Positions 6,027-7,185 of a stretch of 7,185 bases of DNA are shown in pieces. The notes beneath the pieces are model-generated. The model ran no database searches. It was given only the letters and a program-made list of their open reading frames with translations, and was not told the origin of the DNA. The translations under genes were made by a program, and so were the position numbers. This DNA is from an uncultured Bacilli bacterium (lineage in GTDB: Bacteria; Bacillota_I; Bacilli_A; RF39; UBA660): assembly GCA_944358275.1 (NCBI GenBank), contig CALVQZ010000072.1:1-7185 (forward strand). The letters are read 5' to 3'. Position 1 is the first letter of the stretch. Every line of letters starts with the position of its first letter.

Positions 6027-6119
6027 ATGACAAAAGATGAATTATGGAATTTATTTAAAATGACAGGAAATATAACATATTATTTGAAATACAAAGAAAT
6101 GATAAAGAGAGGAAAATAA
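6027..6119 (+). CDS. yqzL: YqzL-family small protein
   Basis: This is a 30-codon gene between era and recO, the same place as yqzL in B. subtilis. The peptide has the family pattern: an N-terminal W followed by F-K-TG (ELWNLFKMTGNI, residues 5-16), then YYLKYKEM (18-25), which corresponds to the -YLLYKE- ending. It has a clear ribosome-binding site (AAAGGTGG, 6014-6021) 5 bases before the ATG, and its TAA is one base before the recO ATG. It is shorter than B. subtilis YqzL (about 45 residues), missing the acidic tail. The function is unknown. The pattern match, position, spacing and ribosome-binding site together make it a real gene and not a chance ORF. Confidence 0.8.
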   Translation: MTKDELWNLFKMTGNITYYLKYKEMIKRGK

Positions 6120-6120
6120 T

Positions 6121-6867
6121 ATGCTAAAAGATGTTACAGGAATCGTTTTAAGAGAAAGAGATTATGGAGATTCAAGTAAGATATTAGATGTATTTACAAA
6201 AGAATATGGAATAATTGGAGTTATATCAAAAGGCTCAAAAAAAATAAAAAGTAAATTAAGTGGAGTATCTACTAAACTTACATATGGAGCATTTCATATT
6301 TATTATAAAGAAGATAAACTATCTACTCTAACAGGAGTAGATGTAATAAACCCATTTATAAATATAAAAACAAATATAATAAATATCGGTTTTACTACAT
6401 ATTTAACTGAACTAGTGCATCAAGTTGTAAAACAAAGTATTAAATATGAAGAAATATTTAATCTATTTATAGACTCATTATTAAAAATAAATGAAAGATT
6501 TGACCCACTAGTAATAACAAATATACTAGAGTTAAAACTACTTACATACTTAGGAGTTGAACCAATACTAAATAAATGTAGTTGTTGTGGTAATGTAAGC
6601 GATATAGTTACATTATCATCAGATAAAAATGGACTTTTATGCAAAAAATGTAGGACTAATCAAAAATTAGTGGACTTAAAGACAATAAAATATATAAGAA
6701 TGTACTATTATTTAGATATATCAAAAATATCAAAAATAGAAATGGAATCAAAAATAAAAAATCAAATAGATGACTTTCTAACAGAATATTATAATTCACA
6801 TACAGGATTATATCTAAATTCAAAGAAATTTATAGATGATTTAAAAAAAGTTAATATATATGTATAA
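6121..6867 (+). CDS. recO: DNA repair protein RecO
   Basis: The product has 248 residues, the usual length. RecO works with RecR and RecF to load RecA onto SSB-coated single-stranded DNA and can anneal complementary strands. The N-terminal OB-fold (about 1-80) shows the family opening GIVLRERDYGDSSKILDVFT and GVISKGSKKIKSKLSG. The helical C-terminal domain has a four-cysteine zinc site: C153 and C156 (KCSCCG), C174 and C177 (LCKKCR). The leucine-rich LELKLLTYLGVEPILNKC segment before it is also typical. AGAGG (6108-6112) is 8 bases before the ATG. As last gene of the run, it is followed 43 bases later by a strong terminator. era-yqzL-recO is a conserved order. Confidence 0.95.
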   Translation: MLKDVTGIVLRERDYGDSSKILDVFTKEYGIIGVISKGSKKIKSKLSGVSTKLTYGAFHIYYKEDKLSTLTGVDVINPFINIKTNIINIGFTTYLTELVHQVVKQSIKYEEIFNLFIDSLLKINERFDPLVITNILELKLLTYLGVEPILNKCSCCGNVSDIVTLSSDKNGLLCKKCRTNQKLVDLKTIKYIRMYYYLDISKISKIEMESKIKNQIDDFLTEYYNSHTGLYLNSKKFIDDLKKVNIYV

Positions 6868-6910
6868 ATACATTGAATATGTTTATAGATTTAAAAAGTG
6901 ATTAAAATTA

Positions 6911-6949
6911 AAACTGATAATTTGAACAATATTTATTATCAGTTTTTTT
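6911..6949 (+). terminator. Intrinsic terminator after recO
   Basis: The arms AAACTGATAAT (6911-6921) and ATTATCAGTTT (6935-6945) are perfect complements (11 bp) around a 13-base loop, and the 3' arm runs into seven T residues (6943-6949). The matching A-run before the 5' arm means it could also act on the opposite strand. It closes the yqfC-recO operon. Confidence 0.9.
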
Positions 6950-7185
6950 GATTTTTTTTAAAAGCATAAAATATGTTAATTAACCATCTAATTACATTTT
7001 TTTATAAAAAAACTAAATTTAAAAATCAGAGAAAAAGAGTAAAAATAATTAAATAATAAAAAATAGATAAAAATAGGTAAAAACAGATAAAAATTGAAGT
7101 TATCTATTATTTTCTTCCCAATTATTTATATTTTAAAGCACGACAAAAAGACACCATGTAAAATGTTGTAAAAAAAATATAAAAA
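6950..7185. other. AT-rich non-coding region with phased A-tracts
   Basis: I see no gene here on either strand. It holds a 16-bp T7-AT-A7 palindrome (6997-7012), a run of A-tracts about 10 bp apart (7021-7093), and a 6-bp hairpin AGATAA/TTATCT (7085-7090 with 7100-7105). The region probably contains the upstream DNA of a gene beyond the right edge. No T-box sequence, tRNA or clear promoter pair is visible. Confidence 0.6.
7065..7094 (+). repeat. Three tandem decamers, degenerate
   Basis: Three consecutive 10-base units read AGATAAAAAT (7065-7074), AGGTAAAAAC (7075-7084) and AGATAAAAAT (7085-7094). The first and third are identical and the middle differs at two positions. They form the most regular part of the longer series of phased A-tracts. 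Confidence 0.75.

Noticed and set aside
6973..7056. 27-codon ORF after the recO terminator
   Set aside because: There is no Shine-Dalgarno sequence, the composition is low complexity and it runs through the phased A-tracts.
7139..7147. Spo0A-like box on the minus strand (TTTGTCGTG)
   Set aside because: Seven of nine matches in one copy near the window edge is not enough, and no downstream gene is visible.

Overview
The window is very AT-rich (roughly a quarter G+C by eye), with heavy use of ATA, AGA and TTA codons, Gram-positive Shine-Dalgarno sites (AGGAGG, GGAGGGAGG) and a textbook sigma-A promoter. Gene content and order match the rpsU-yqeY ... yqfC-yqfD ... ybeY-dgkA-cdd-era-yqzL-recO cluster known from Bacillus subtilis. 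This points to a low-GC Bacillota, perhaps an uncultured gut-type Bacilli or Clostridia lineage. YqfC and YqfD suggest a spore-forming ancestry. The genus cannot be named from the sequence. The genetic code appears standard: nine TGG tryptophan codons occur across the genes and no conserved gene has an internal TGA.

Layout, all genes on the + strand. (1) 69-1016: a DUF3419/BtaA-like, SAM-binding reading frame broken by one in-frame TGA at 534. (2) 1062-1794: a compact rpsU-yqeY unit with an extended -10 promoter and a short intrinsic terminator. (3) 1821-6867: a tightly packed run of nine genes, yqfC, yqfD, a VanZ-family gene, ybeY, dgkA, cdd, era, yqzL (30 codons) and recO. Most junctions are overlaps or gaps of a few bases, and the run ends at a strong terminator (6911-6949). 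(4) 6950-7185: non-coding, extremely AT-rich DNA with A-tracts repeating about every 10 bp.

The genes combine translation and ribosome functions (S21, YqeY, YbeY, Era), envelope lipid and membrane functions (DgkA, VanZ-like), pyrimidine salvage (Cdd), sporulation (YqfC, YqfD) and DNA repair (RecO). This is mostly housekeeping DNA, and I see no convincing undescribed defence or mobile system. The points most worth a second look are the single in-frame TGA in the first gene, the VanZ gene sitting where phoH-yqfF lie in B. subtilis, a hairpin that would cover the yqzL ribosome-binding site, and the phased A-tract region at the right end.
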